Positions 25,145-33,127 of a DNA stretch of 62,580 nt are shown here, piece after piece (the stretch's first letter is position 1; every line of letters starts with the position of its first letter). The DNA lies in the NCBI GenBank assembly GCA_021324465.1, contig JAJPJB010000021.1:1-62580 (forward strand), written 5' to 3'. A model generated the notes under the pieces. That model saw nothing but the letters and a program-made list of their open reading frames with translations, did no database searches and had not been told where the DNA came from. This stretch comes from Hyphomicrobiaceae bacterium (GTDB lineage: Bacteria; Pseudomonadota; Alphaproteobacteria; Rhizobiales; Xanthobacteraceae). The translations under genes and the position numbers were made by a program.

Positions 25145-26449
25145 ATGAAGAGCGAAACAATAGCCATTCACGGCGGCTATGAAACCGATCCCACGACCAA
25201 GGCCGTGGCGGTGCCGATCTATCAGACCGTCGCCTATGAGTTCGACAGCGCCGATCACGGCGCCGCCCTGTTCAATCTCGAAATCGGAGGTTTTCGCTAT
25301 AGCCGCATCAGCAATCCGACCACGGCCGTGCTCGAGCGTCGTATCGCCCAGCTCGAAGGCGGCGTCGACGCGCTGTGCGTCGCGTCGGGTCAAGCGGCGT
25401 TGAGCTATGCGATCCTCAACCTCGCCGGCATGGGGCACAATATCGTTTCGGTGCCGCAGCTCTACGGCACGACCTATACGCTGTTCGGCCACATTCTGCC
25501 GAGCCAGGGCATTTCGGTGCGCTTTGCCGCATCCGATAGCGCTGACGCGATCGAGAAGCTGATCGACGACAATACGCGCGCGGTCTTCTGCGAAAGCGTC
25601 GGTAATCCGGCCGGCAATATTTGCGATATCGAGTCGTTGGCGCAGGTCGCCGAACGCAATGGCGTCCCGCTGGTCGTCGACAATACCGTGGCGACGCCGA
25701 TCCTGCTGCGGCCGATCGATTACGGCGCGCATATCGTCGTGCACTCGCTGACCAAATTCCTGGGCGGCCATGGCACCACGCTCGGCGGCGCCGTCGTCGA
25801 TTCCGGACGTTTCGCGTGGAAGGATCATGCGCGCCGCTTCCGCCAATTCAACGAGCCGGACGCGTCCTATCACGGCCTGGTTTATACTGATCATTTCGGC
25901 GCGCACGCCTATATTGCGCGGGCCCGCAGCGTCTTTCAGCGCACCACCGGCGCTATTCTTTCGCCGCTGTCGTCTTTCCTGTTGCTGCAAGGCATCGAAA
26001 CGGTGGCGCTGCGGGTCGAGCGGCATGTCCACAATGCGCGGCGCGTGGCCGAATTTCTGCGCGACGATCCGCGCGTCGAATGGGTCAACTATGCCGGCTT
26101 CCCCGATCATCCGCATCATGCGCTGGCGCAAAAATATCTCGGCGGCCGCGCCTGCTCGCTGCTCACATTCGGCGTATTCGGCGGTCTGGAAGCCGGCAAG
26201 GCATTTTACGACGCGCTCAGGCTGATCAAGCGGCTGGTCAATATGGGCGACGCCAAGTCGCTCGCCTGCCACCCCGCTTCGACCACGCATCGACAGATGT
26301 CGGCCGAGGAACACGCCAGGGCCGGCGTAAAGCCGGAAATGATCCGCCTGTCGATCGGCATCGAGCATGTCGACGACATCATTGCCGATCTCGATCAGGC
26401 GCTGGCGGCCTCGCAGGCGCGGCCCGCCGCGCTGCGGGCGGCGGAATAG
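25145..26449 (+). CDS. metY: O-acetyl(succinyl)homoserine sulfhydrylase-type PLP enzyme
   Basis: The 434-residue enzyme belongs to the Cys/Met metabolism PLP family. It has the PLP-binding Lys in HSLTKFLGGHGTTLGG (about residues 203-218), the FRYSRISNPTTAVLERR opening and ACHPASTTHRQMS near the end. It makes homocysteine directly from an acyl-homoserine and sulfide. The ATG at 25145 is used because the upstream in-frame GTG lacks a good context. It is followed 21 bp later by a MetA-type acyltransferase gene, so the pair covers acylation and sulfhydrylation of homoserine in methionine synthesis. Acyl specificity (acetyl versus succinyl) is uncertain. Confidence 0.92.
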   Translation: MKSETIAIHGGYETDPTTKAVAVPIYQTVAYEFDSADHGAALFNLEIGGFRYSRISNPTTAVLERRIAQLEGGVDALCVASGQAALSYAILNLAGMGHNIVSVPQLYGTTYTLFGHILPSQGISVRFAASDSADAIEKLIDDNTRAVFCESVGNPAGNICDIESLAQVAERNGVPLVVDNTVATPILLRPIDYGAHIVVHSLTKFLGGHGTTLGGAVVDSGRFAWKDHARRFRQFNEPDASYHGLVYTDHFGAHAYIARARSVFQRTTGAILSPLSSFLLLQGIETVALRVERHVHNARRVAEFLRDDPRVEWVNYAGFPDHPHHALAQKYLGGRACSLLTFGVFGGLEAGKAFYDALRLIKRLVNMGDAKSLACHPASTTHRQMSAEEHARAGVKPEMIRLSIGIEHVDDIIADLDQALAASQARPAALRAAE

Positions 26450-26470
26450 GGAGGCGGCTGGAAACGAGCC

Positions 26471-27526
26471 ATGCCGCTGTTCCTCGATACCGGCGCGCCT
26501 GCTTCCGAGCTGAGTGCTGCGAGCTGCATCACCGTCGGGCTCGTCAACAACATGCCCGATGCTGCGTTCGACACGACGGAGCGGCAGTTCGCCGAGCTCA
26601 TCCGCGCGGCGGCGCCGGACCGCGTGGTGCTGCTAAAGCTGTTCGTCATTCCGGAGCTGCCGCGCAGCGAGGCCATCCGGCGGGCGCTCGCCGCAAAATA
26701 TCGCAGCGTCACGGCGCTGTGGGATGCGCCGCTCGATGGCTTGATCGTCACCGGCACCGAGCCGCGCGCCAAAAAACTATCCGACGAGCCGTATTGGCAT
26801 AGCTTGAGCACGCTCGTTGATTGGGCGCGGGTTCACACCTTCTCGACCATCTGGTCGTGCCTTGCCGCGCATGCGGCGGTATTTCATGCCGATGGCATTG
26901 AGCGCTGCGCGCTGCCGCAAAAACAGTTTGGCGTGTTCGATTGCCGGCTCGCCAATGACCACCCGATGACGCAGCACTTTCCCGAGCCGCTTTGGGTGCC
27001 GCATTCGCGTTATAACGGCCTGTCGGAAGCCGCCCTTGCGTCATGCAATTATAGAATCCTCACGCGCTCCGACACCGCGGGTGTCGACGCCTTCGCCAAG
27101 CAGGACGGCAGCTTCTTTCTGTATTTCCAGGGCCATCCGGAATACGACGCCGACACTTTGTTGCGCGAATACCGCCGCGACGTGGCACGCTTTCTCAAAG
27201 GCGAGCGCGCGGTCTATCCGGCGCTGCCGCTCAACTATCTCGAAGCGGATGCCGCGGCGCAGGCGGAGGCGTTTCGGGCGCGCGCGGTTGCCTGCCGCGC
27301 CAGCGGCCTGATTAGTGACTTTCCGGAGCGTGCTCTGGCTGCAGGCTTGAAAAATCCCTGGCGCGCCGCAGCGCTTGGTTTCTACGCGAAATGGATCGCT
27401 TTTTTGGATGCGCGCAAGGCGGAGCGGCGGGAAACCGGCGCGGCAGCCCGGCATGTCCGGCTGCGGCGAACCTGGCGCGACTGGCCGCTGCCTTTGCGGC
27501 GGCCGGCGCAGAGCCGGGCGGGTTAA
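26471..27526 (+). CDS. metA: Homoserine O-acyltransferase, MetA family
   Basis: The 351-residue protein has the MetA (HTS) glutamine-amidotransferase-like fold. The nucleophile is Cys130 in IWSCLAAHAAV, and His222 and Glu224 in GHPEYDADTL complete the triad. PHSRY (178-182) is also conserved. The family name is succinyltransferase, although many MetA proteins use acetyl-CoA. The residue that decides this cannot be assigned confidently by eye. It lies 21 bp after metY in a two-gene operon. The C-terminal 40 residues are Arg-rich and extend past the usual family end. Confidence 0.88.
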   Translation: MPLFLDTGAPASELSAASCITVGLVNNMPDAAFDTTERQFAELIRAAAPDRVVLLKLFVIPELPRSEAIRRALAAKYRSVTALWDAPLDGLIVTGTEPRAKKLSDEPYWHSLSTLVDWARVHTFSTIWSCLAAHAAVFHADGIERCALPQKQFGVFDCRLANDHPMTQHFPEPLWVPHSRYNGLSEAALASCNYRILTRSDTAGVDAFAKQDGSFFLYFQGHPEYDADTLLREYRRDVARFLKGERAVYPALPLNYLEADAAAQAEAFRARAVACRASGLISDFPERALAAGLKNPWRAAALGFYAKWIAFLDARKAERRETGAAARHVRLRRTWRDWPLPLRRPAQSRAG

Positions 27527-27550
27527 CGGTTCGGTAGTCAATTTTCTGTC

Positions 27551-27568
27551 GCTTTACGTTCTTTTTGC
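27551..27568 (+). promoter_or_regulatory. Motif GCTTTACGTTCTTTTTGC upstream of the cupin gene (copy 2)
   Basis: This is the second copy of the motif seen at 25036-25051, with an additional T at two places. It ends 44 nt before the GTG start of the cupin gene. Confidence 0.3.
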
Positions 27569-27611
27569 GAGTGCTGCGGCCTAATGCAGGCCTTTCCCCT
27601 GGGAGAATCCT

Positions 27612-28106
27612 GTGTCGAACCCCGTCGTCTTTGCCACACCCGCTGATGTCGATCTCGATCCGGCGCCGATCCCGCCGCACTGGATCATCGAAGGCAATCC
27701 GACAGCGCGCTCCAAGCGGCTCGTGACAAGCGCTGACGGGACGTCGAGCGTCATGGCCTGGTCCTGTACGGCCGGCCGCTTCAAATGGAATTACGCGGTC
27801 GACGAGACAATTCATCTCATCTCCGGCGAAGTCTTCGTCACCGACGAGAACGGCAAGGTGCGCCGCGTCGGCCCTGGCGACATGGTGTTCTTCCCGGCCG
27901 GCAGCGTGAGTACCTGGTATATTCCCGATCATGTGCGCAAGCTTGCGGTGTGCCGGCAGAGCATGCCGCGCCCGCTCGGCTTTGCGCTGCGCGCCGTCAA
28001 CAAGATCATCAGCCTCATCACCGGCTTCGGCGGCGGCAGCGCTCTCGATGCCGTGCCGGTTGCTGCCGACGCCGCAAATGGCAAGCCGGCCCACAAGGCG
28101 GCCTAG
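27612..28106 (+). CDS. Cupin-domain protein
   Basis: This 164-residue single-domain cupin of the (S)-ureidoglycine aminohydrolase-like type contains AGRFKWNYAVDETIHLISGE (about 54-73) and GDMVFFPAGSVSTWYIPDHV (about 89-108), which form the barrel. The metal-binding residues of this subgroup are Glu-rich rather than His-rich, so catalysis is unclear. GTG at 27612 is set by GGGAGA about 6 nt upstream. The C-terminus ends in a hydrophobic helix plus an Ala-rich tail. It is convergent with a lipase gene. The role is unknown. Confidence 0.85.
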   Translation: MSNPVVFATPADVDLDPAPIPPHWIIEGNPTARSKRLVTSADGTSSVMAWSCTAGRFKWNYAVDETIHLISGEVFVTDENGKVRRVGPGDMVFFPAGSVSTWYIPDHVRKLAVCRQSMPRPLGFALRAVNKIISLITGFGGGSALDAVPVAADAANGKPAHKAA

Positions 28107-28124
28107 CGGCGGCGCATGGTGCGC

Positions 28125-29309
28125 TCAGCAATCGTTAGGAGCGGGCCGTTGCAAAAACCGGTCGACAATCCACGTGATCGCCGCGTCAGCGCCTCTGTAG
28201 CCGGCGAAGCCGTGGCTGACGCGCGGCATCATCAGCATTTTCACGTGACTGCCGGCGTGGCAAAGCTCTCCCATGTAGGCGCGAGTCACGTCCGGCCGCA
28301 CCAGGTCGTCTTTTGTGCCCTGCGCCAGAAAGACCGGAAGCTCGGAAGGTAGGGCGCGCGGCGTGTTGCGCGCGAGCAGCGATCGCCAAGGCTCAATGGT
28401 CGCCGGATTGCCGACGGTGAGGAACACCTTTTCCAGCGGGCCCGATATTTTCTCTCGGATAAAAATATCGAACATGCCTTCGATACATTGCTCGGCAAGC
28501 TGGTCGACGATCGGGATCGCCGCGGGCGCGATGATGCTGTCGATTGGTGCACCATAAAAACGCGCCCAGGACCACGCCGTCATTGCCGTCAAATTTCGAC
28601 CGCCTGACGTGTTGAGGTCATCTGTCATGAGCGTAGCGAGATCGGTCGCCGGCGCTGCGGCCGCAATGCCGAGAAGCTGCAGCTCCGGCGCGTAAGACTT
28701 TGCGATCATTCCGGTGAACAAAGCGGCTTGGCCCCCCTGCGAATGGCCCCAGACGGCAAAGCGGCTGGAATTCTCCAGGCCCGGGAATGAACGGGCAACG
28801 CGCACCGAATCGATCACCGCGCGCGCTTCGCTGTCTCCCACCAGATAAGGATGCGGCCCTGGCGTGCCGAGGCCCGGATAGTCGGTCGCGGCGATCGCGT
28901 AACCTCGTTCGAGCAATGCTCGGCTGCCGGCAATCTGCTGGAACAAAAATATTGCCAGTGACGGCGCGCAGCGGGATACGAGGCCGGTGGTCGGATGCGC
29001 CCAGGCGACAATGGGCCAGCCTGCCGGCGGCGGCGAGCCGCGCGGAACGATCACGATACCGGACACGGCGATCGGTTTGCCGTCGGGATCAGTGGAGCGA
29101 TAGAGCACTCGGTGCGCTGTAGCGCCGGCCGGAGCACCGGTCCGGATTTCTTCACGGATCAGGCTGCCGGGCGATCCGCTGATCTCGGCGCTGGAGGCTC
29201 GGTAAAAGGCGCTCTGAGCCTGCAAGCCGCCGATCGTGCATCCGAGAATGCCGAGAGCGATCATCGCAGCGCGTAGCGGCGCCGCTAAGCATTTTGGACG
29301 GGCTGGCAT
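28125..29309 (-). CDS. Secreted lipase/esterase-like alpha/beta hydrolase
   Basis: The product is 394 residues with a Sec signal peptide (about residues 8-33, ending GGLQA). The nucleophile elbow is GHSQGGQ (about 188-194), the Asp lies in QGTKDDLV, and the His in SHGFAGY near the end. The sequence resembles secretory (LIP-type) lipases that cleave lipid or polyester esters outside the cytoplasm. ATG 29309 is preferred over 29315 because AAGG is 7 nt upstream of it. It is a single gene, convergent with the cupin gene (18-bp gap). Its natural substrate is unknown. Confidence 0.85.
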   Translation of the reverse strand: MPARPKCLAAPLRAAMIALGILGCTIGGLQAQSAFYRASSAEISGSPGSLIREEIRTGAPAGATAHRVLYRSTDPDGKPIAVSGIVIVPRGSPPPAGWPIVAWAHPTTGLVSRCAPSLAIFLFQQIAGSRALLERGYAIAATDYPGLGTPGPHPYLVGDSEARAVIDSVRVARSFPGLENSSRFAVWGHSQGGQAALFTGMIAKSYAPELQLLGIAAAAPATDLATLMTDDLNTSGGRNLTAMTAWSWARFYGAPIDSIIAPAAIPIVDQLAEQCIEGMFDIFIREKISGPLEKVFLTVGNPATIEPWRSLLARNTPRALPSELPVFLAQGTKDDLVRPDVTRAYMGELCHAGSHVKMLMMPRVSHGFAGYRGADAAITWIVDRFLQRPAPNDC

Positions 29310-29330
29310 GATCATGCCTTATAGCATGTT

Positions 29331-30425
29331 CTAAATCTCGATCGGCCCGTCCATGGTCACGCGCGCCGGCGCCAGCGCGCGTGCGAGAGCGGACAATTGC
29401 GCGCGATCACAGAAGGCCGGGACCACAGTGTTTGCGTGTACGGTCCGCGCCACCGTCACCACATCGGGCAGCAGCGGATGCACGTTCCAGCGCATGGTCT
29501 GGGCGCGCCCGCTCTTGGTAAGCCGCTCCGCCGGCGTGTTCGGATTGATGTAGCCGGTGAACAGGATGGTGACTTCGGACACATTTTCCATTTGCGCAAT
29601 CAGTTGCGCGCTCGCGCCCGATGCGCCATCGGCGGCGCCCGCGAGCATGATGCCGCGCGCGCCGTCGATCGGTCTCACGATGTCGGCGAGGCGCTCGATC
29701 TCGTCGGACAGGCCGGGGCGCAACGAGCTGCTATCATTGCCGCAGAGGCGCCGCAGCGCGTTGCGCATTGCGTCATCGACATGGATCTCGTCGATGCCGT
29801 GGCGCATCAGTTCAAGCGCGATTTCCGGCCCGCGGCCGTTCGGCGGTATGGGCAAGAGCAGGGGAGGGCGGGCGACGAATGGCGCGAGCACGTTCCAGCA
29901 CTCCGCCAGCGGCATTTGATAATCGCCATAGGAGCAATCGAGGAGCGCGACGGCGGCGGGCTGTTGCGGCGGGTCGTAGTGGTAAAGGATCGATTCCGCC
30001 GAAAAGTCGCCGGTATAGAGCAGGCCGCCATTGGTCGAAAAATGCAGCCAGATGCCGCCGGGCGCGTGCCCGTTGCGGCCGGTCTCGACCGCAATGCCGA
30101 AGAGTTCAGTCCGGCCCGCGACCGGCAGGGTCCGCGTCGTCACGGTAACGGGCAAGGCGCGCGCGACGCTCTCGGTGGCATAGACCGGCGGGCTCCCAAG
30201 CCTTTCGAGCAGCTGGAGGCCACCGACATGGTCCTTATGGCCGTGACTCAAAATGAGCGCGTCGACCCTGCCGATACCGTTCAGATCCGGCAGGCGGCCG
30301 GGCGGCGGCCCCTCGCCGAGATCAAGCAGGAATTTTCGTCCGTGCGCCTCGACCAGAAAGCAGGCCGGCGCCTTGGCGCCGACGCCGGAAATGAGCCGCA
30401 GCGAGCCAAAATCCCTCGAATTCAT
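29331..30425 (-). CDS. Metallo-beta-lactamase-fold hydrolase
   Basis: The 364-residue protein has the metal site SHGHKDHVGG (about 74-83), an Asp in LLYTGDFSAES, and a His in NGHAPGG. These are the binuclear zinc ligands of the family. The layout, with a long C-terminal half (about 180-364), resembles beta-CASP-like or RNase Z-like exonuclease folds, but no clear beta-CASP motif is visible, so 'hydrolase' is as far as I can go. ATG 30425 is chosen from the domain start; the ribosome binding site is weak. It is divergent from rpmJ and the last of the minus-strand genes here. Confidence 0.85.
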   Translation of the reverse strand: MNSRDFGSLRLISGVGAKAPACFLVEAHGRKFLLDLGEGPPPGRLPDLNGIGRVDALILSHGHKDHVGGLQLLERLGSPPVYATESVARALPVTVTTRTLPVAGRTELFGIAVETGRNGHAPGGIWLHFSTNGGLLYTGDFSAESILYHYDPPQQPAAVALLDCSYGDYQMPLAECWNVLAPFVARPPLLLPIPPNGRGPEIALELMRHGIDEIHVDDAMRNALRRLCGNDSSSLRPGLSDEIERLADIVRPIDGARGIMLAGAADGASGASAQLIAQMENVSEVTILFTGYINPNTPAERLTKSGRAQTMRWNVHPLLPDVVTVARTVHANTVVPAFCDRAQLSALARALAPARVTMDGPIEI

Positions 30426-30518
30426 CGTTGTTTCGACCCTGTCTGACGGCAAAGCCTCGTAACGTTGACAAGCGGCACCCGCCTCCTTAATCAACGCGCC
30501 AAGTTGAAGGAACAAGCC

Positions 30519-30644
30519 ATGAAAGTCCGCAATTCATTGAAATCGCTGCGAGGCCGCCACCGCGACAATCGCATCGTGCGGCGCAAAGGCCGCGTCTATG
30601 TCATCAACAAGACGCAGCGCCGCTTCAAGGCCCGCCAGGGCTGA
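30519..30644 (+). CDS. rpmJ: 50S ribosomal protein L36
   Basis: This very short gene (41 codons) encodes a basic protein opening [16 protein letters not shown] and ending [12 protein letters not shown], the alphaproteobacterial L36. It lacks the Cys/His zinc ribbon of the classic L36, so it is the zinc-free form. L36 sits in the large subunit near the GTPase-associated region. The start has GAAGGA 7 nt upstream. It stands alone, as is usual for this gene in Hyphomicrobiales. Confidence 0.97.
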   Translation: MKVRNSLKSLRGRHRDNRIVRRKGRVYVINKTQRRFKARQG

Positions 30645-30768
30645 TGTGTCGGGCGGGTTGCCGCGCGGGGCGTAACCCGTTCAGCTGCTTCATTGCATCG
30701 CATTCCTCGCGCGCATTTGAGCGTTTTTCCGGCTTGCCGCTTGGCGGCGGCGGAATAGATTGTCGGAT

Positions 30769-31395
30769 ATGGAGCTGCGATTCCCGGTCGTTTCTGCTGT
30801 CGGCGCAATCGGCCTGTTGCTGACGGTGTCGGCAACGACGCCGGCCTCTGCCCAAAGTGTCGAACAATGGCTGTCGCCGCCCGCCGAGCCGCCGGAGCAT
30901 GCGCATAGCGGGCCGAAATACAATCTCGACACGCTGTTCGGCGCGCTGAAAGTCGCGCCTGACGAAGCCAGCGCCAAGGCGATCGAGGATCGCATCTGGG
31001 CGCTGTGGATCGCCTCAGGCAGCGACACCTGCACGCTGTTGATGAGCCGGGTCAAAGCGGCCACCGATGAGAAGGACTATGATCTCGCGATCCGGCTTCT
31101 CAATGCGGTGGTTGCGATCAAGCCCGATTATGTCGAGGCCTGGAATCGCCGCGCCACGATCTATTATCTCAAGCAGGATTACGCGCACGCCATCGCCGAT
31201 ATTCGCCAGGTCCTGGCGCGTGAGCCGCGTCACTTCGGCGCCCTTTCCGGCCTGGGTCTCATCCTGCAGGATATCGGCGACGACAAGGACGCGCTGGAAG
31301 CCTACCGCAAGGCGCTGTCAATCGATCCGCATCTCGAGAACATCCCGGACGTGGTCAAGACGCTGACCGAAAAGGTCGAAGGCCGGGATATTTAA
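30769..31395 (+). CDS. Exported TPR-repeat protein
   Basis: The 208-residue protein has a Sec signal peptide (about 1-29, ending TTPASA) and then two to three tetratricopeptide repeats from about residue 95: YDLAIRLLNAVVAIKPDYVE, AWNRRATIYYLKQDYAHAI and ALSGLGLILQDIGDDKDAL. TPR solenoids hold protein partners, here in the periplasm. ATG 30769 is assumed; a TTG at 30760 in frame has a possible GGCGGA upstream. Its function is unknown. Similar proteins are common in Bradyrhizobium relatives. Confidence 0.85.
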   Translation: MELRFPVVSAVGAIGLLLTVSATTPASAQSVEQWLSPPAEPPEHAHSGPKYNLDTLFGALKVAPDEASAKAIEDRIWALWIASGSDTCTLLMSRVKAATDEKDYDLAIRLLNAVVAIKPDYVEAWNRRATIYYLKQDYAHAIADIRQVLAREPRHFGALSGLGLILQDIGDDKDALEAYRKALSIDPHLENIPDVVKTLTEKVEGRDI

Positions 31396-31406
31396 TGGCA
31401 TTGTCG

Positions 31407-31473
31407 CCCGGATAACGTGAGAGCGTTATCCGGGAGAATTGTGCTCCCGGATCGAGCGCAGGCTCGATCCGGG
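31407..31473. repeat. Pair of strong palindromes (REP-like doublet)
   Basis: Two perfect hairpins lie in tandem: CCCGGATAACG / CGTTATCCGGG (31407-31417, 31424-31434, 6-nt loop) and CCCGGATCGAGC / GCTCGATCCGGG (31446-31457, 31462-31473, 4-nt loop). Both start with CCCGGAT and end with ATCCGGG. They sit 12 bp past the TPR stop and end 23 bp before the NTF2-like start. They may terminate transcription or be mobile REP units. Confidence 0.6.
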
Positions 31474-31495
31474 CTACGGTTGTTTGGGGGAAGCA

Positions 31496-32095
31496 ATGAC
31501 GGTTGTCGATGCCGATAAGCTGACAATCCGCGAACTCGTGGAAAACTGGGCGGTGTGGCGCGACGCGCGGCTGTGGGAGCAGTTCCGCACGGTCTGGCAT
31601 CCGGACGGCCGCATGTGGGCGACCTGGTTTCAGGGCACGTTCGAGGAATTCATCAAAGCCAATCAAGACGGCTGGGCGCGCGGCGTGCGCATTCTGCATT
31701 TTCTCGGCGGCAGCGCGATCGAGATCGCGGGCGCGCGTTCCATCGCGCAGACCAAAATGACCATCTCACAGCGCGCCGATGTCGACGGCGTGCTCTGCGA
31801 CGTGGTCTGCACCGGCCGCTTCTATGATTTCTTCGAGAAGCGCGACGGCCGCTGGGGCCTGGTGCTGCGCCGGCTCGTCTATGAAAAGGACCGGCTCGAT
31901 CCGGTCGACCCGTCCGCCAAGCTCATGCTCGACCAGGATCTGCTCAACAGCTTTCCCGAAGGCTACCGGCACTTGGCCTACCTGCAGACCAGGATCGGCT
32001 ACAAGGTGAAGCCGGATATGCCCGGCCTGGAAGGCCCCGATCTCGATGCGCTCTATGCCCAAGGGGCGCGCTGGCTCAAGGGCGGGCCGCTGTGA
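31496..32095 (+). CDS. SnoaL/NTF2-like domain protein
   Basis: The 199-residue protein has the cone-shaped NTF2-like fold of SnoaL-type hydrolases or isomerases. Residues of about 8-20 (LTIRELVENWAVW) and 36-60 (GRMWATWFQGTFEEFIKAN) form the typical start, and the C-terminal FYDFFEKRDGRWGLVLRR closes the barrel. The function is open; many relatives act in lignin-derived aromatic or steroid breakdown. GGGGGAA lies just before the ATG at 31496. It is followed after 3 bp by an alpha/beta hydrolase gene, so the two are co-translated. The in-frame upstream extension falls in a repeat and is rejected. Confidence 0.85.
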   Translation: MTVVDADKLTIRELVENWAVWRDARLWEQFRTVWHPDGRMWATWFQGTFEEFIKANQDGWARGVRILHFLGGSAIEIAGARSIAQTKMTISQRADVDGVLCDVVCTGRFYDFFEKRDGRWGLVLRRLVYEKDRLDPVDPSAKLMLDQDLLNSFPEGYRHLAYLQTRIGYKVKPDMPGLEGPDLDALYAQGARWLKGGPL

Positions 32096-32098
32096 TCA

Positions 32099-33127
32099 GT
32101 GCGCAAAGATTGCGAACCTGCGCCGGCATGTCGCAAGATATTGCCCGCGCTCGAACGGGCCGGAAATATCGCGCGGATTGGGCGGCCATTGCACGCGTTC
32201 TCGATTGCGGTTGAAATTCTTGCCGGTGGCGCGGTCATCACCGCGTTCGGCGCGGGGCTGATCGAGCGCGCCTATCCGCCGCGCGGGCGCTTTGTCGAGA
32301 TCGACGGCTTGCCTCAGCATGTCGTCGAGGTGGGGCCGGCTGTTGCGGCCGACAAGACGCCACCGATCGTTCTCATTCACGGCGCCGGCTGCAATCTGGA
32401 AGACATGCGGCTCTCGCTCGGCGACCGCCTCGCCGCCCATCGCCGCATCATTTTGGTCGATCGGCCGGGGCACGGCTGGAGCCGGCGCGGCGAGCAGGGA
32501 AGCTCACCCCGGTGTCAGGCGGCCATGGTGCGGGCGGTGCTGGAGCGGCTCGGTATTAGCCGCGCCGTCGTGGTCGGCCATTCCTGGGGCGGCGCGCTCG
32601 CGACGCGGCTTGCGCTTGACGATCCGCAGCGCGTTTGCGGTCTCGTCCTGCTGGCGCCGCCGCTTTATCCCCTTCGGCGCCGCACGACCTGGTTCTACGA
32701 GATCATGGCGATGCCGTTCCTCGGCTGGCTGATCGCGCACACCGTGCTGCTGCCGATCGGCCTCGTATTCATCGGCATTGGCTTCCGGGGCGCGTTTTTG
32801 CCGCAAATGCCGCCGCGGCATTACCTCAAGCGCGCCGGCACGCTGCTGTCGCTGCGACCGAAGACGTTTCTCGCAAGCGCGCGCGACATCGCGCATCTGA
32901 AAAGGAATTTGCCGTCGCAGGCGGAACGCTATGCGACGCTCAAAATGCCCACGGTGATCATGACCGGCGATTGCGATTTGATCGTCGCGCCGCAGCGGCA
33001 TGCGCTTGCCTTCGCCAAGGCGGTACCGGGTGCAAAGCTTGTCGTGTTGCCGCACATCGGCCATATGCTGCATCACGTTGCCGCCGACCGCGTGATTGCG
33101 GAGATCGAGGCGCTGGCGACGACTTAA
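32099..33127 (+). CDS. Alpha/beta hydrolase, probably membrane-attached
   Basis: The product is up to 342 residues. The alpha/beta hydrolase core carries LIHGAGCN (oxyanion loop), GHSWGGA (nucleophile Ser, about 164-170), an Asp in GDCDLIV and a final His in HIGHMLHH. An N-terminal hydrophobic helix of about residues 34-56 could anchor it. The start is GTG at 32099, only 3 bp after the previous stop. Later starts near 32190 are possible because the first 30 residues look unconserved. A second hydrophobic stretch (about 207-232) forms the cap. It is convergent with pyk, the ends overlapping by 4 bp. Substrate unknown. Confidence 0.85.
   Translation: MRKDCEPAPACRKILPALERAGNIARIGRPLHAFSIAVEILAGGAVITAFGAGLIERAYPPRGRFVEIDGLPQHVVEVGPAVAADKTPPIVLIHGAGCNLEDMRLSLGDRLAAHRRIILVDRPGHGWSRRGEQGSSPRCQAAMVRAVLERLGISRAVVVGHSWGGALATRLALDDPQRVCGLVLLAPPLYPLRRRTTWFYEIMAMPFLGWLIAHTVLLPIGLVFIGIGFRGAFLPQMPPRHYLKRAGTLLSLRPKTFLASARDIAHLKRNLPSQAERYATLKMPTVIMTGDCDLIVAPQRHALAFAKAVPGAKLVVLPHIGHMLHHVAADRVIAEIEALATT

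Noticed and set aside
25052-26368. A 438-codon open frame antisense to the MetY-type gene.
   Set aside because: It mirrors a strongly conserved PLP enzyme, is rich in Arg/Ala and shows no domain. Such long antisense frames are usual in GC-rich DNA.
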